Shown here: piece after piece, positions 15,248 through 24,036 of the stretch
Position numbering within the stretch: the stretch's first letter is position 1
Layout: the number at the start of each line of letters is the position of its first letter
Source of the DNA: Opitutia bacterium
Lineage (GTDB): Bacteria > Verrucomicrobiota > Verrucomicrobiia > Opitutales > Opitutaceae
Length of the DNA stretch: 64,000 bases
Reading direction: 5' to 3'
NCBI GenBank assembly: GCA_016187925.1
Contig: JACPIS010000001.1
Location: forward strand, 62,001-126,000
The notes under the pieces: model-generated
Databases searched by the model: none
Seen by the model: the letters and a program-made list of their open reading frames with translations, nothing else
Told to the model about the DNA's origin: nothing
Made by a program: the position numbers and the translations under genes

Positions 15248-16852
15248 ATGACCAAACCAGCTTTCCCCGTTGTCGTCCGTCAGGCCTCCCGGGCCGATGT
15301 GCCTGGCCTGCTCGAACTCAATCGGGTGGCGTATCCGCAGATGGCCTCGGAAAATGTCGTTTGGGGAGAGAGCCATCTGCTCAGTCATCTCCGCGTTTTC
15401 CCGCACGGTCAGCTGGTCGCGGAGCACGAGGGCAGGGTGGTGGGGGCGGCCTCCACCCTTATCGTCGATCTCGGGCGCAATCCGCTGCGTCAACATACGT
15501 GGTCGGGCATCACCGACAGCGGCTACTTCACCAATCACGATCCGGCGGCGGATACGCTGTATGGCGCCGATGTCTATGTGCACCCCGAGGCCCGCGGGCA
15601 GGGCGTCGGCGCGGCACTCTACGAGGCCCGCCGCCAGCTCTGCCGGCGTCTGAACAAGCGTCGCATCCTCGCCGGCGGCCGTCTGTGGGGATATCACGAC
15701 TTTGCCGACCGGATGTCCCCGGAGGAATACGCACAGCGCGCCGTGGACGGAGAGATCCGGGATCTTGTGCTCAGCTTCCAGCTCCGCGAGGGGTTCGCCC
15801 TCCGCAAGGTCATGCCTCACTATCTGCGCGACCCGCGCAGCCATAACTACGCCAGCCTCATCGAGTGGCTCAATCCGGACTATCGCCCGGCGCCCGCCGG
15901 GCCGCGCAAGGTCCGCCTCGCCTGTGTGCAACACAAGATGCGCAAGGTTTCCTCCTTCGAGGATTTCGCCCGGCAGGTGGCCTACTTCGTCGATGTGGCG
16001 GCAGACTACCAGGCCGACTTCGTCCTCTTGCCCGAGCTCTTTTCGGTGCAGTTGCTCTCCCATCTGCAGGCCCGCACGCCCAAGGAAGGCATTCTCCAGC
16101 TGGCCGAGTATGGCGACAAGTTCATCGAGACCATGCGGCAGCTCGCGCTGAAATACGGTCTCACGCTTATCGCCGGCAGCCATCCCGTGCGCGAGGGCGA
16201 GCGTCTGCTCAACCGCTGCCACATCTGCCTGCCTGGCGGACAGGTCTTCGCCCAGGACAAACTGCATATCACGCCCAACGAGCGCCGCTGGTGGGGGATC
16301 AACGGCGGTCGCCAGCTCTCCGCCATTGAGACCCCCAAGGCCAAGATCGGCGTGCTCATCTGCTACGACGTGGAGTTTCCCGAGGCGGCCCGGCACCTGG
16401 CCGACGAGGGCGCCGAGATCATCTTCGTGCCTTTCTGCACCGACAACCGCCAAGGCTACCTGCGCGTGCGTTATTGTGCGCAGGCCCGGGCCATCGAGAA
16501 CCAGGTCTATGTCGCCCTCGCGGGCAACGTCGGCAATCTGCCCGATGTCGCCAACATGGACATCCAATACAGCCAGGCCGCCGTGCTCACGCCCTCCGAC
16601 ATGGCCTTTGCCCGCGATGGCGTGGCGGCCGAGGCCGACTCCAGCGAGGAAACCCTCCTGATCTGTGACCTCGACCTCGACGCGCTGCATCATTCTCGCA
16701 ACGAGGGCACGGTGACGCCGCGCCTCGACCGTCGCCCCGATCTCTTCAAGATCGTCTCCACCTTGGCCGCCCCGGGCGCCCCGTCCTCTCCCGGTGACGG
16801 GCCACTGGGCGACCAGCCGGCCGCGCCCGTGGGTGAGCCCACGGCCTCCTGA
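15248..16852 (+). CDS. bifunctional GNAT acetyltransferase-like / carbon-nitrogen hydrolase (nitrilase) protein
   Basis: A 534-residue two-domain protein of a known fusion family (Bacillus YhcX-like). Residues 8-215 form a GNAT fold, with the acetyl-CoA loop in VHPEARGQGVGAALYEARR. Residues 225-500 form a nitrilase/amidase domain with the complete Glu-Lys-Cys triad: Glu in FVLLPELFS, Lys in AQDKLHITPNE and Cys in VLICYDVEFPE. The substrate of this family is not established. A Pro/Ala/Gly-rich C-terminal tail of about 30 residues is probably disordered. It separates the sugar operon from the K+ uptake genes and ends 14 bases before the next gene. Confidence 0.93.
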   Translation: MTKPAFPVVVRQASRADVPGLLELNRVAYPQMASENVVWGESHLLSHLRVFPHGQLVAEHEGRVVGAASTLIVDLGRNPLRQHTWSGITDSGYFTNHDPAADTLYGADVYVHPEARGQGVGAALYEARRQLCRRLNKRRILAGGRLWGYHDFADRMSPEEYAQRAVDGEIRDLVLSFQLREGFALRKVMPHYLRDPRSHNYASLIEWLNPDYRPAPAGPRKVRLACVQHKMRKVSSFEDFARQVAYFVDVAADYQADFVLLPELFSVQLLSHLQARTPKEGILQLAEYGDKFIETMRQLALKYGLTLIAGSHPVREGERLLNRCHICLPGGQVFAQDKLHITPNERRWWGINGGRQLSAIETPKAKIGVLICYDVEFPEAARHLADEGAEIIFVPFCTDNRQGYLRVRYCAQARAIENQVYVALAGNVGNLPDVANMDIQYSQAAVLTPSDMAFARDGVAAEADSSEETLLICDLDLDALHHSRNEGTVTPRLDRRPDLFKIVSTLAAPGAPSSPGDGPLGDQPAAPVGEPTAS

Positions 16853-16866
16853 ACACGCCGGTGCCC

Positions 16867-18318
16867 ATGTCTCCGGAATCCCGTTTGCCCTCGCGGCTCC
16901 AGCTGCCCCGCATTCCATTCTCTGATGTCAAATGGTTGTCGGCCTTCCAGCCGCAGCGCAGCGATCCAGATCTGCGCTCCGTGCCCTTGGGGTTTCTCGC
17001 GTTCATCGCCCTGGGTGGCGCACTGCTTCTGACGCCCTGGGCGTGCGCGCCGGGACACGCGCTGGCGGTGATCGATGCCTTCTTCCTGTCGGCCTCAGCC
17101 GTCTGCGTCACCGGTCTGGCCCCGGTCAACATCTCCGAGACGCTCAGCGGCTTCGGTCACGGGGTCATTCTGCTCCTCCTCCAACTTGGAGGCCTCGGCA
17201 TCGTCACGGCGAGCCTGGCGCTCGTCATGCTCGGGGGGAAGCGGCTTTCCCTGGCGCACGAGGGGGCGGTCGCTGCGACCATCGGCCGGTTGCAGCGCGC
17301 CACCCCCGCGGAGCTTTTTCGCTACAGTTGCCTGATGGTCGCGCTCTGCGAGAGTGCCGGTGCGGCCAGCCTGTATTGGCGCTTGCAGGCGCTCAACCCG
17401 GCGGCGGACCCACTCACGCTTGTCTGGCAGGCGGTGTTTCATGCGGTCAGTGGATTCTGCAATGCCGGATTTTCGATTTTCCCCGAAGGTCTCGTCGCGT
17501 GGCGCGGGGACCCGGTGCTGCTCGGTATCATCGACCTGCTCGTCATCGCGGGCGGCATCGGTCTGCTTTCCCTCATCAATCTCCGTTACTATTACTTCTG
17601 GCGGCGCGATCCCCGGCGTCGCGGCCGCATGGCGCTGCAGACCAAGCTGGCCGCCGGCGTCACGCTCCTGCTGATCGGCGCCGGCACCGGCGTCACGCTT
17701 CTCTTCGAGTGGAATCATGCCTTTTCCGACGAGGCCGTGGCGCAGAAATTCTCTTGGGCGGTATTCCATTCCGTGATGTGCCGCACGGCGGGCTTCAATG
17801 TCGTCGACCCGGGGCAGATGCACCCGGCCACCTTGCTTTCCGGTATGGTGCTGATGTTCGTCGGTGGCTCGCCCGGATCGATGGCCGGTGGCATCAAGAC
17901 GGTCACGTTGGCCGTGCTCTATTGCGCGGCCCGGGCTGCACTCCTGCGGCAGGAGACGGTCGAGATGCTGGGCCGGCGCATCTCCCCGCGGGCTGTCGGC
18001 ATCGCACTCATGCTCGCCATGCTGGCGCTCGCCACGGTTCTGCTCGGCATCGGGTGCCTCATGCTGACGGAATTGGGTGAGCCGGCCGCCGCCGTCACCG
18101 GGGGCTGGCTGGGGTTGATGTTTGAGGCGTTCTCCGCCTTCGGCACCACGGGGCTCAGCACGGGTGTCACGTCGTTGCTCACGCTCAGCGGCAAGCTCGT
18201 CGTCATGGCGCTCATGTTCCTTGGCCGTGTCGGACCGCTCGTGCTTGCGGTTTATCTGGCGCGCCCCGTCCGCCCCTGGCACATTCGTCCACCCGAGGAG
18301 GAAGTTGCCCTCGGCTGA
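16867..18318 (+). CDS. ktrB: TrkH/KtrB-type potassium (or Na+-dependent K+) transporter subunit
   Basis: The 483-residue inner-membrane protein has four membrane-pore-membrane repeats. Filter segments are visible as SAVCVTGLAPVN, HAVSGFCNAGFS, SVMCRTAGFNVVD and SAFGTTGLSTGV, each with the key Gly. The size lies between KtrB and TrkH. The adjacent regulator has a single RCK module, which favours a Ktr-like system. I use the ATG at 16867; a GTG at 16861 in the same frame would add two residues. The regulatory RCK subunit gene follows 13 bases after its stop. Confidence 0.93.
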   Translation: MSPESRLPSRLQLPRIPFSDVKWLSAFQPQRSDPDLRSVPLGFLAFIALGGALLLTPWACAPGHALAVIDAFFLSASAVCVTGLAPVNISETLSGFGHGVILLLLQLGGLGIVTASLALVMLGGKRLSLAHEGAVAATIGRLQRATPAELFRYSCLMVALCESAGAASLYWRLQALNPAADPLTLVWQAVFHAVSGFCNAGFSIFPEGLVAWRGDPVLLGIIDLLVIAGGIGLLSLINLRYYYFWRRDPRRRGRMALQTKLAAGVTLLLIGAGTGVTLLFEWNHAFSDEAVAQKFSWAVFHSVMCRTAGFNVVDPGQMHPATLLSGMVLMFVGGSPGSMAGGIKTVTLAVLYCAARAALLRQETVEMLGRRISPRAVGIALMLAMLALATVLLGIGCLMLTELGEPAAAVTGGWLGLMFEAFSAFGTTGLSTGVTSLLTLSGKLVVMALMFLGRVGPLVLAVYLARPVRPWHIRPPEEEVALG

Positions 18319-18331
18319 ACCGTTTTTCCCT

Positions 18332-19006
18332 ATGCCTAAACGCATCTTCATCCTCGGCGGCGGCCGCTTCGGCGTGCATCTCGCCACCCGACTCTGTGAA
18401 TTCGGCTGCGAGGTCGTCATTGCCGACGCCGACGCGGAGCGCGTCAAGGACCTCTCCGCCGACGGCTTCCATGCCATCGAGATGGACGCCAATGACGAGA
18501 CCGCGCTCAAGGATTCCGGCGCGCTCACCGCCGATGTCACCGTGGTCGCCATCGGCGAGAACATGCAGGCCAGCATCCTCGCCACCCTGCTGCTCAAGCA
18601 GTACCAGGCCCGTCGCGTGGTTTCCCGCGCCCTCGACGCCAAGCACGCCCAGGTGCTCGAGCGCCTCGGCGCCGACGAGGTCATCCTGCCTGTGCGCGAC
18701 ATGGCCTATCGTCTCGCCGAGCGTTTGCGGGAGGGCGCACAGGGAGAACGCCAGCCCCTTGTCGGGGCCTTTCTGCTCGCCGAGATCCCGCTGGGCGCAC
18801 GGCTTGCGGGCCAAGGTTTCGATGCAGCCCGCCTGCGGGAGGATTTTGAGGTCAACGCCGTGTTGCTCAAGCAGGCCGAGGGCGACCGCGCGGTGGTGCA
18901 CGAGCCCTCTCCCGGGATCATTTTCAGCGAGGGCGACATACTCTGGCTGATCGGCACTCGAGAGCACCTGCATCGTTTCGAGCGCCAGTGTGGCCGCGGG
19001 CAGTAG
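18332..19006 (+). CDS. ktrA: RCK-domain K+ uptake regulator (KtrA/TrkA type)
   Basis: A 224-residue cytoplasmic protein with one RCK_N domain (ILGGGRFGVHLATRL, a GxGxxG-type nucleotide site, with acidic DADAERV at the end of strand two) and one RCK_C domain (about 145-220). Single-module size is typical of KtrA, which gates KtrB as an octameric ring on binding ATP/ADP or NAD(H). RVVSRALDAKHAQVLERLGADEVILP is characteristic. The gene ends nine bases before a convergent antiporter gene. Confidence 0.94.
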   Translation: MPKRIFILGGGRFGVHLATRLCEFGCEVVIADADAERVKDLSADGFHAIEMDANDETALKDSGALTADVTVVAIGENMQASILATLLLKQYQARRVVSRALDAKHAQVLERLGADEVILPVRDMAYRLAERLREGAQGERQPLVGAFLLAEIPLGARLAGQGFDAARLREDFEVNAVLLKQAEGDRAVVHEPSPGIIFSEGDILWLIGTREHLHRFERQCGRGQ

Positions 19007-19015
19007 CGGAGTGAC

Positions 19016-20146
19016 TCAGCTCGTGGTCGGGGGGCGCCGTTCCGTTTGGGCCGGCAAGGCCACCAGCGCGATCAGCGTCAGGGCCAGGCCCGTGAGCAGC
19101 AGCCACGCGACCACCTCCGGCGCCGCGCCGGCCTTGAGCAGCGAACTCGCGGCCAGTGCGATCATGGTGAAATTGGGGCAGAGCAGCAGCCAGGCGTTCG
19201 CGTCGCCTCCGAGCCGCGCGAACCGGGCGTGCAGCAGGGAGCGGAACGCGATCAACAGCGCCGCCGCCACTACGGCCAGCAGCGCCACGTGGGAAAACAG
19301 CGCGCCGAGCGGCACCAGCGTGCCGAGGGCGAGAAAGAACAGCGGGATGAGGAACCGCCGGCTGATCGGGGCCAGGTATTCCTCCAGGGTCTTGTCGTCG
19401 TGCCGCACGTGGCTGGAGAACAGACCGAGGAAGAACGCGGTCTTCGGTCCGGCGAGTCCCAGGCGCTCGCCCGCGGCGCAGGCGACGAGCACGAGCACCG
19501 CCACCAGGTGCAGCCGCCAGTGCGTGGCCTGCTCGAGCACCCGCTGGAGCAGCCGCGCCAGCGGCACGGCCACGCGGCTGCAGGCGTAGATGACCACCGC
19601 CATGCCGGCCAGCTTCAGGCCGATCAGCCAGCTGGCGCCCGAGCCGAGCGCGGTCGTCTCGACCGCGAGGAGCAGCACAGCCAGCACTTCCAGCAGCACC
19701 ATGACCTGCAGGGCGAAGGGGCGCGCCGCTCCGCCGAGTCCGGGGTAGTTCTTCCAGGCCGTGTGGGCCATGCCGACCGCGCAGGCGCTGATGGCCGCCG
19801 CCGCGATGAAGGCCTCGTGCCAGGACAAGCCGGCCAGCCGCGCCAGCGCCAGCATCACCGGATACTGCGGCAGCACCCAGCGCAGCACATAGAGTCCCGG
19901 TCCGCGCAATTCGCGGCCGGGGGGCAGTTCGATCTCGAGGCCGACCTCGAAGAGCAGCAGCACGAAGCCGATTTGCCCCGCCTCCTGCAGCAGCGTGCCC
20001 ACCTCGGGCCGCAGCAGCGGTCCGACCAGCAGCCCGACGCACACGAACGCCGGGTAGGCCAGCGCCGGCCGGCCGAGCCACGCGCAGGCATCGGGCACGG
20101 TCATGGCGAGAAGGAGGAGGACGACGAGTAGCTCGATGCTGGTCAT
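19016..20146 (-). CDS. Kef/CPA2-type monovalent cation:proton antiporter (membrane domain only)
   Basis: About 376 residues with 11-12 hydrophobic helices and the CPA2 layout: ELLVVLLLLAMTVPDACAWLGRPALAYPAFVCVGLLVGP, LLFEVGLEIE, and LFFLALGTLV in the second half. No C-terminal RCK/TrkA_N domain is present, so it is shorter than KefB/KefC. I choose the ATG at 20146 (MTSIELL) because the 20 residues before it are not hydrophobic or conserved in style. It is convergent with ktrA. Function as K+ or Na+ efflux is an inference from family and context. Confidence 0.83.
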   Translation of the reverse strand: MTSIELLVVLLLLAMTVPDACAWLGRPALAYPAFVCVGLLVGPLLRPEVGTLLQEAGQIGFVLLLFEVGLEIELPPGRELRGPGLYVLRWVLPQYPVMLALARLAGLSWHEAFIAAAAISACAVGMAHTAWKNYPGLGGAARPFALQVMVLLEVLAVLLLAVETTALGSGASWLIGLKLAGMAVVIYACSRVAVPLARLLQRVLEQATHWRLHLVAVLVLVACAAGERLGLAGPKTAFFLGLFSSHVRHDDKTLEEYLAPISRRFLIPLFFLALGTLVPLGALFSHVALLAVVAAALLIAFRSLLHARFARLGGDANAWLLLCPNFTMIALAASSLLKAGAAPEVVAWLLLTGLALTLIALVALPAQTERRPPTTS

Positions 20147-20366
20147 GGCGGCGGGCAACCAGATGCCTTTGCCGGAGGCATGGCAAGGTCGGGAGCACAT
20201 GAGCACGGCAAAAAATGCGGATCCTGCGCCCGGCGGTTAGGCGTGCGCGGGCTGTGGTCATCTGCTAAGGCTCTGCGAAGAAAAACAGCCGACGCTGGTC
20301 CGGTGCTTCCTGCCGTTGCTATTCATTCCCCTGCCTTTCACCCGAAAACTAACCGAGAGGAACACT

Positions 20367-20852
20367 ATGAAAGTACGATCTATTTTCCCGCGCCGGTCGA
20401 TGGCGGTGGGCTCGGTGCTGATTGCGACGGACTTTTCCCGGCTGGCGGCCGCCGCCGTGACCTACACCAGCCGGTTGCTGCCCAGCGGGGCCCGATTGCA
20501 TTTGCTCAATGTACAGCATCCCCAGGCGCTCTCGCCTGCCGATTATCGGGTCGGGCCGTGGTCGCCCGCCGCTCGGGCTGAGCATCGGCGGCATCTCGCG
20601 GACTGCCAGCGCCGGCTGGACCAACTGGCGGCCCGCCTGACCCGGGCCCATGGATTCCGGGTCAGTGCCGCGGTAATGGTCGACTGGCAGGTAGCTCCTG
20701 CCATTTGCGCGACGGCCCGGCGAAAGCGGGCTGCACTCATCGCCGTGGGCTCGCATGGCAATACGGGCCTGAAGTCGGTTTTCTTGGGCTCGGTCGCCCA
20801 AGGCGTGCTAAACTGTGCCGACCGACCGGTTCTCGTCGTCCGCCATCGCTAG
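20367..20852 (+). CDS. universal stress protein (UspA family)
   Basis: A 161-residue UspA-fold protein with a near-canonical ATP-binding signature: VGSHGNTGLKSVFLGSVAQGVL, matching G-2x-G-9x-G-S. The N-terminal VLIATDFS strand and final RPVLVVRHR strand are also typical. A GAGAGG ribosome binding site stands eight bases before the ATG at 20367, which decides the start over an in-frame ATG at 20316. It lies between two cation transporter genes; Usp proteins often serve such transporters. Confidence 0.9.
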   Translation: MKVRSIFPRRSMAVGSVLIATDFSRLAAAAVTYTSRLLPSGARLHLLNVQHPQALSPADYRVGPWSPAARAEHRRHLADCQRRLDQLAARLTRAHGFRVSAAVMVDWQVAPAICATARRKRAALIAVGSHGNTGLKSVFLGSVAQGVLNCADRPVLVVRHR

Positions 20853-20861
20853 TCTGCCTCC

Positions 20862-21785
20862 ATGCTCCAAGACATGCTCATTCTCCTCGCCGGACTGGCC
20901 TGCGCCGCCGCGGGCGGCCATTTCTTCCTGCACGGCGCCGTCGGGCTCGCGCGGGCGTGGCGGTTGTCGGCAGCCATGATCGGTGCGACCGTCGCGGCGT
21001 TTTCCACTTCCAGTCCCGAACTGGCCGTGGCGATCGGCTCCGCCCTCGCGGGCACGCCGGAAATCTCACTCGGGGATGCCCTGGGCAGCAATGTGGTGAA
21101 CGTGGCGCTGATCCTCGGTGGCGCGCTGCTGTTCGGTGCGATCCGCTGCGCCACCGAGTCGGTCCAGCGCGATCTCGGGGCGGCGGTGGCCGCGCCGGTG
21201 TTGCTGGCCTTGCTGGCGCTGGACGGCACGATTTCGCGGCTCGACGGCCTCGTTTTGCTCGGGGCGTTTTCCCTCTGGCTGGCGCTCATGGTGCAGACGG
21301 TCCGGCGGCAGCGTGCACAAATGCCGGCGGAGCCGCACGCGCAGCCGTGGGACGCGGCCGGGCGGGTGACCCTCGGGCTGGTCCTGCTCGTTTCCTCGTC
21401 CTGGTTGATCGTGGGCGGGGCGCAGGGCATCGCCCGGAGCCTGGGATGGTCGTCCTTTCTCGTGGGGGCCCTGATCGTGGCCCTCGGCACGTCGACGCCG
21501 GAAATCGTCACCACGCTGTTCGCCCGCTGGCATGGCCATGACGACATCGGGCTGGGCACCATCCTCGGCAGCAATGTCTTCAATCTCCTGTTCATCGTCG
21601 CGGTGGCCGCGTTGATTCGGCCCGTGCGGGTGGTGGGCCAAGGTCCTTGGCAAACTCTGGCCGCGGGACTGCTGGTCGTCCTGCTCGTCCTCCCGGGAAG
21701 CTCTGGCGTGCTGGCGCGTTGGCGGGGCCTGCCGCTGCTTGCGTGTTATGGCGTCTATCTGCTCGTGACCACGACCTGGCGGTGA
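20862..21785 (+). CDS. calcium/sodium antiporter (CaCA family, YrbG-like)
   Basis: The 307-residue inner-membrane protein has two inverted repeats of five helices. The alpha-repeat signatures are present: FSTSSPELAVAIGSALAGTPEISLGDALGSNVVNVALILG in the first half and LGTSTPEIVTTLFARWHGHDDIGLGTILGSNVFNLLFI in the second. Acidic residues in each SPE/TPE motif coordinate cations. It starts nine bases after the usp stop, so the two are cotranscribed. Confidence 0.94.
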   Translation: MLQDMLILLAGLACAAAGGHFFLHGAVGLARAWRLSAAMIGATVAAFSTSSPELAVAIGSALAGTPEISLGDALGSNVVNVALILGGALLFGAIRCATESVQRDLGAAVAAPVLLALLALDGTISRLDGLVLLGAFSLWLALMVQTVRRQRAQMPAEPHAQPWDAAGRVTLGLVLLVSSSWLIVGGAQGIARSLGWSSFLVGALIVALGTSTPEIVTTLFARWHGHDDIGLGTILGSNVFNLLFIVAVAALIRPVRVVGQGPWQTLAAGLLVVLLVLPGSSGVLARWRGLPLLACYGVYLLVTTTWR

Positions 21786-21864
21786 ATTGCTGCGTCCAGT
21801 CGGCGGCGGTTTTCGCCGCAGAAAAAGATAGGCAGCGGGCGGTTCTGTGGTTTTCGTGGGAAGC

Positions 21865-22515
21865 GTGACCCAGTCCTCCGCCAAACTCATCTGCTTCGAC
21901 TGCGACGCCACCCTCAGCGGCATCGAAGGCGTCGACGAACTCGCGCGCCTGCGCGGCCCGGCCGTGCTGGCGGAGATCGAGGCCATGACCACCGCCGCGA
22001 TGGACGGACGCATCCCGCTCGAGCAGGTCTTCGGCCGGCGGCTCGAGATCATCCGCCCGGGGCGCGCCGAAACCGAGGCGGTGGGACGGCTCTACATCGA
22101 GCGCATCGAGCCGACGGCGCGCGCCACCGTCGCCGCACTCAAGGCCGCGGGCTGGACGCCCGTCATCGTCAGCGCCGGTTACACCCAGGCCATCGCGCCG
22201 CTGGCGGAGCATCTCGGCATCGGGCGCATCGAGGCCGTGCGCCTGGACTTCGATGCCGCGGGCAACTACTCGGGCTACGACACCGCGCATCCGGCGACGC
22301 GCCGCGGCGGCAAGCCCGAGATCGTGGCGGCACTGCGGCGCGAACTGCGGCCGGTGCGCACCGTGGCCGTGGGCGACGGCGTGAGCGACCTCGAGACGAA
22401 GCCGGTGGTCGACCTCTTCGTCGGCTTCGGCCGGTATGCCGACCGGGCCAAGGTGCGCGAGGGCGCGCATCAATTCATCCGTCAACTCAGCGATCTCGTG
22501 CCTCTCCTGCAATGA
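21865..22515 (+). CDS. HAD-family phosphatase, phosphoserine phosphatase-like
   Basis: About 216 residues. The HAD motif I is CFDCDATLSGIEGVDELA (DxDxT nucleophile, with Ala in the usual Gly/Ser place), motif II is VIVSAGY, and motifs III/IV are KPEIVAAL and VGDGVSDLETK. The substrate loop resembles SerB-type phosphoserine phosphatases. No ATG exists near the start; GTG codons occur at 21847, 21856 and 21865, and I prefer the last because it directly precedes the conserved region. The stop overlaps the next start codon in ATGA (22512-22515), coupling this enzyme to an ion transporter, an unusual partner. Confidence 0.82.
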   Translation: MTQSSAKLICFDCDATLSGIEGVDELARLRGPAVLAEIEAMTTAAMDGRIPLEQVFGRRLEIIRPGRAETEAVGRLYIERIEPTARATVAALKAAGWTPVIVSAGYTQAIAPLAEHLGIGRIEAVRLDFDAAGNYSGYDTAHPATRRGGKPEIVAALRRELRPVRTVAVGDGVSDLETKPVVDLFVGFGRYADRAKVREGAHQFIRQLSDLVPLLQ

Positions 22516-24023
22516 ACGCGTTCCGTCGACTCTGTCGCTTGCTGCTGCCGGTGCTGCTGCTCGGCGCTCCGGCGGTGCTGTGGGCGGCGGCTCCGCTGGC
22601 GCCCACCGAGGCGTTTCCCCGCGAGGTTTCCACGTATGCCGACCCGGCCGGCGCCGGCGTGTGGGACGTGTTGCGCGCGCGCGCCTCGGCCGAGCCGTTC
22701 AATCTCGTGGTGACGGGCATCTTCGCGCTCGCGGTGCTGCACACTTTCTTGACCTCCCGCATCCGGCACTGGGCGCATGTCACCGAGGAGCGGCATCGGG
22801 CCAGGCTGAAATTGCACCCGCGTCCGGCCGATCAGGCCGAAGGGAGCGAGCCGGAGGAGGTGAGCTTTGGCGGACAGATGCTGCATTTTCTCGGCGAAGT
22901 GGAGGCGGTCTTCGGCATCTGGGCTGTGGCGCTCGGCGTTGTGATCGTTTGGGACAAGGGCCTCGGTACGGCGATCCGTTACCTCGGCGAAACGGTCAAT
23001 TACACCGAGGCGGTCTTCGTCGTCATCATCATGACGCTGGCTTCGACGCGACCCGTGCTGCGGCTCGCGGAGCAAGGCCTGCGGGTGGTGGCTTCGCTGG
23101 GCGGCGGCCGGCCGTGGGCGTGGTGGCTCACGCTGCTGACCGTCGCGCCGCTGCTCGGCTCCTTCATCACGGAGCCGGCGGCCATGACCATCGCGGCACT
23201 GCTGCTCGGCAAGCAGTTCTACTCGCTCAAGCCCGGTCTGCGGTTGAAGTATGCGACGCTCGGCCTGCTCTTCGTCAACGTCTCCATCGGCGGCACGCTG
23301 ACGCATTTCGCGGCGCCACCCGTGCTCATGGTCGCCGCGGCCTGGCAATGGGACCTGGCGTACATGTTCACCCATTTCGGCTGGCATGCGATCCTGGGCC
23401 TCGTGCTGTCGAACGCGGTTTATTTTCTGATTTTCCGCCGGGAGCTGCTGGCGCTCCAGACGATGCCCCTCCGCGCTGACCCGGCGGAGGAGCCGGTGCC
23501 GGTCTGGGTCACGGCCACGCATCTGGTGTTCGTGGGTCTGACGGTGTGGATGGCGCATTATCCGGCGATCTTCATCGGCGCCTTCCTGTTCTACCTCGCG
23601 TTCGCCCAGGCCACGGCGCACCACCAGAGTAAACTCGACCTGCGCGGCCCGATGCTCGTGGGATTTTTTCTGGCCGGGCTGGTCGTGCACGGCGGCCTGC
23701 AGGCGTGGTGGATCGAGCCCGTGCTCAGCCGGCTGGGCGAGGTGCCGCTCTTTGCCGGCGCGACGATCCTGACGGCCTTCAACGACAACGCGCTCGTCAC
23801 CTATCTCGCCACGCTGGTGCCCGGCCTCGGCGACAATCTGAAGTATGCGGTCGTGGCGGGGGCGGTGACCGGTGGCGGTCTGACCGTCATCGCCAACGCC
23901 CCGAATCCCGCCGGCCAGTCCATCTTGCAGCGCTATTTTCCCGAGGGCATCTCGCCGCTCGGGCTTTTCCTCGGCGCGCTGATTCCGACGCTGCTCGCGT
24001 CGGCCTGCTTCATGGTGTTCTGA
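22512..24023 (+). CDS. putative Na+/H+ antiporter (Na_H_antiport_2-type membrane protein)
   Basis: A 503-residue polytopic protein. Residues 1-27 look like a signal sequence or first helix, followed by a short periplasmic stretch and about twelve helices. VNVSIGGTLTHFAAPPVLMVA and, near the C-terminus, GGGLTVIANAPNPAGQSIL are the paired re-entrant-loop motifs of this putative antiporter family within the ion-transporter superfamily. LLGSFITEPAAMTIAALLLG and FNDNALVTYLATLVPG carry further conserved polar residues in helices. It is translationally coupled to the HAD phosphatase gene and ends 14 bases before a convergent gene. Confidence 0.85.
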   Translation: MNAFRRLCRLLLPVLLLGAPAVLWAAAPLAPTEAFPREVSTYADPAGAGVWDVLRARASAEPFNLVVTGIFALAVLHTFLTSRIRHWAHVTEERHRARLKLHPRPADQAEGSEPEEVSFGGQMLHFLGEVEAVFGIWAVALGVVIVWDKGLGTAIRYLGETVNYTEAVFVVIIMTLASTRPVLRLAEQGLRVVASLGGGRPWAWWLTLLTVAPLLGSFITEPAAMTIAALLLGKQFYSLKPGLRLKYATLGLLFVNVSIGGTLTHFAAPPVLMVAAAWQWDLAYMFTHFGWHAILGLVLSNAVYFLIFRRELLALQTMPLRADPAEEPVPVWVTATHLVFVGLTVWMAHYPAIFIGAFLFYLAFAQATAHHQSKLDLRGPMLVGFFLAGLVVHGGLQAWWIEPVLSRLGEVPLFAGATILTAFNDNALVTYLATLVPGLGDNLKYAVVAGAVTGGGLTVIANAPNPAGQSILQRYFPEGISPLGLFLGALIPTLLASACFMVF

Positions 24024-24036
24024 GCCGCCGTCCGTT

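Noticed and set aside
20147-20366. Regulatory RNA or gene between the Kef-type antiporter and the usp gene
   Set aside because: The 220 bases show no clear hairpin, promoter or frame other than the short extension before the usp start.
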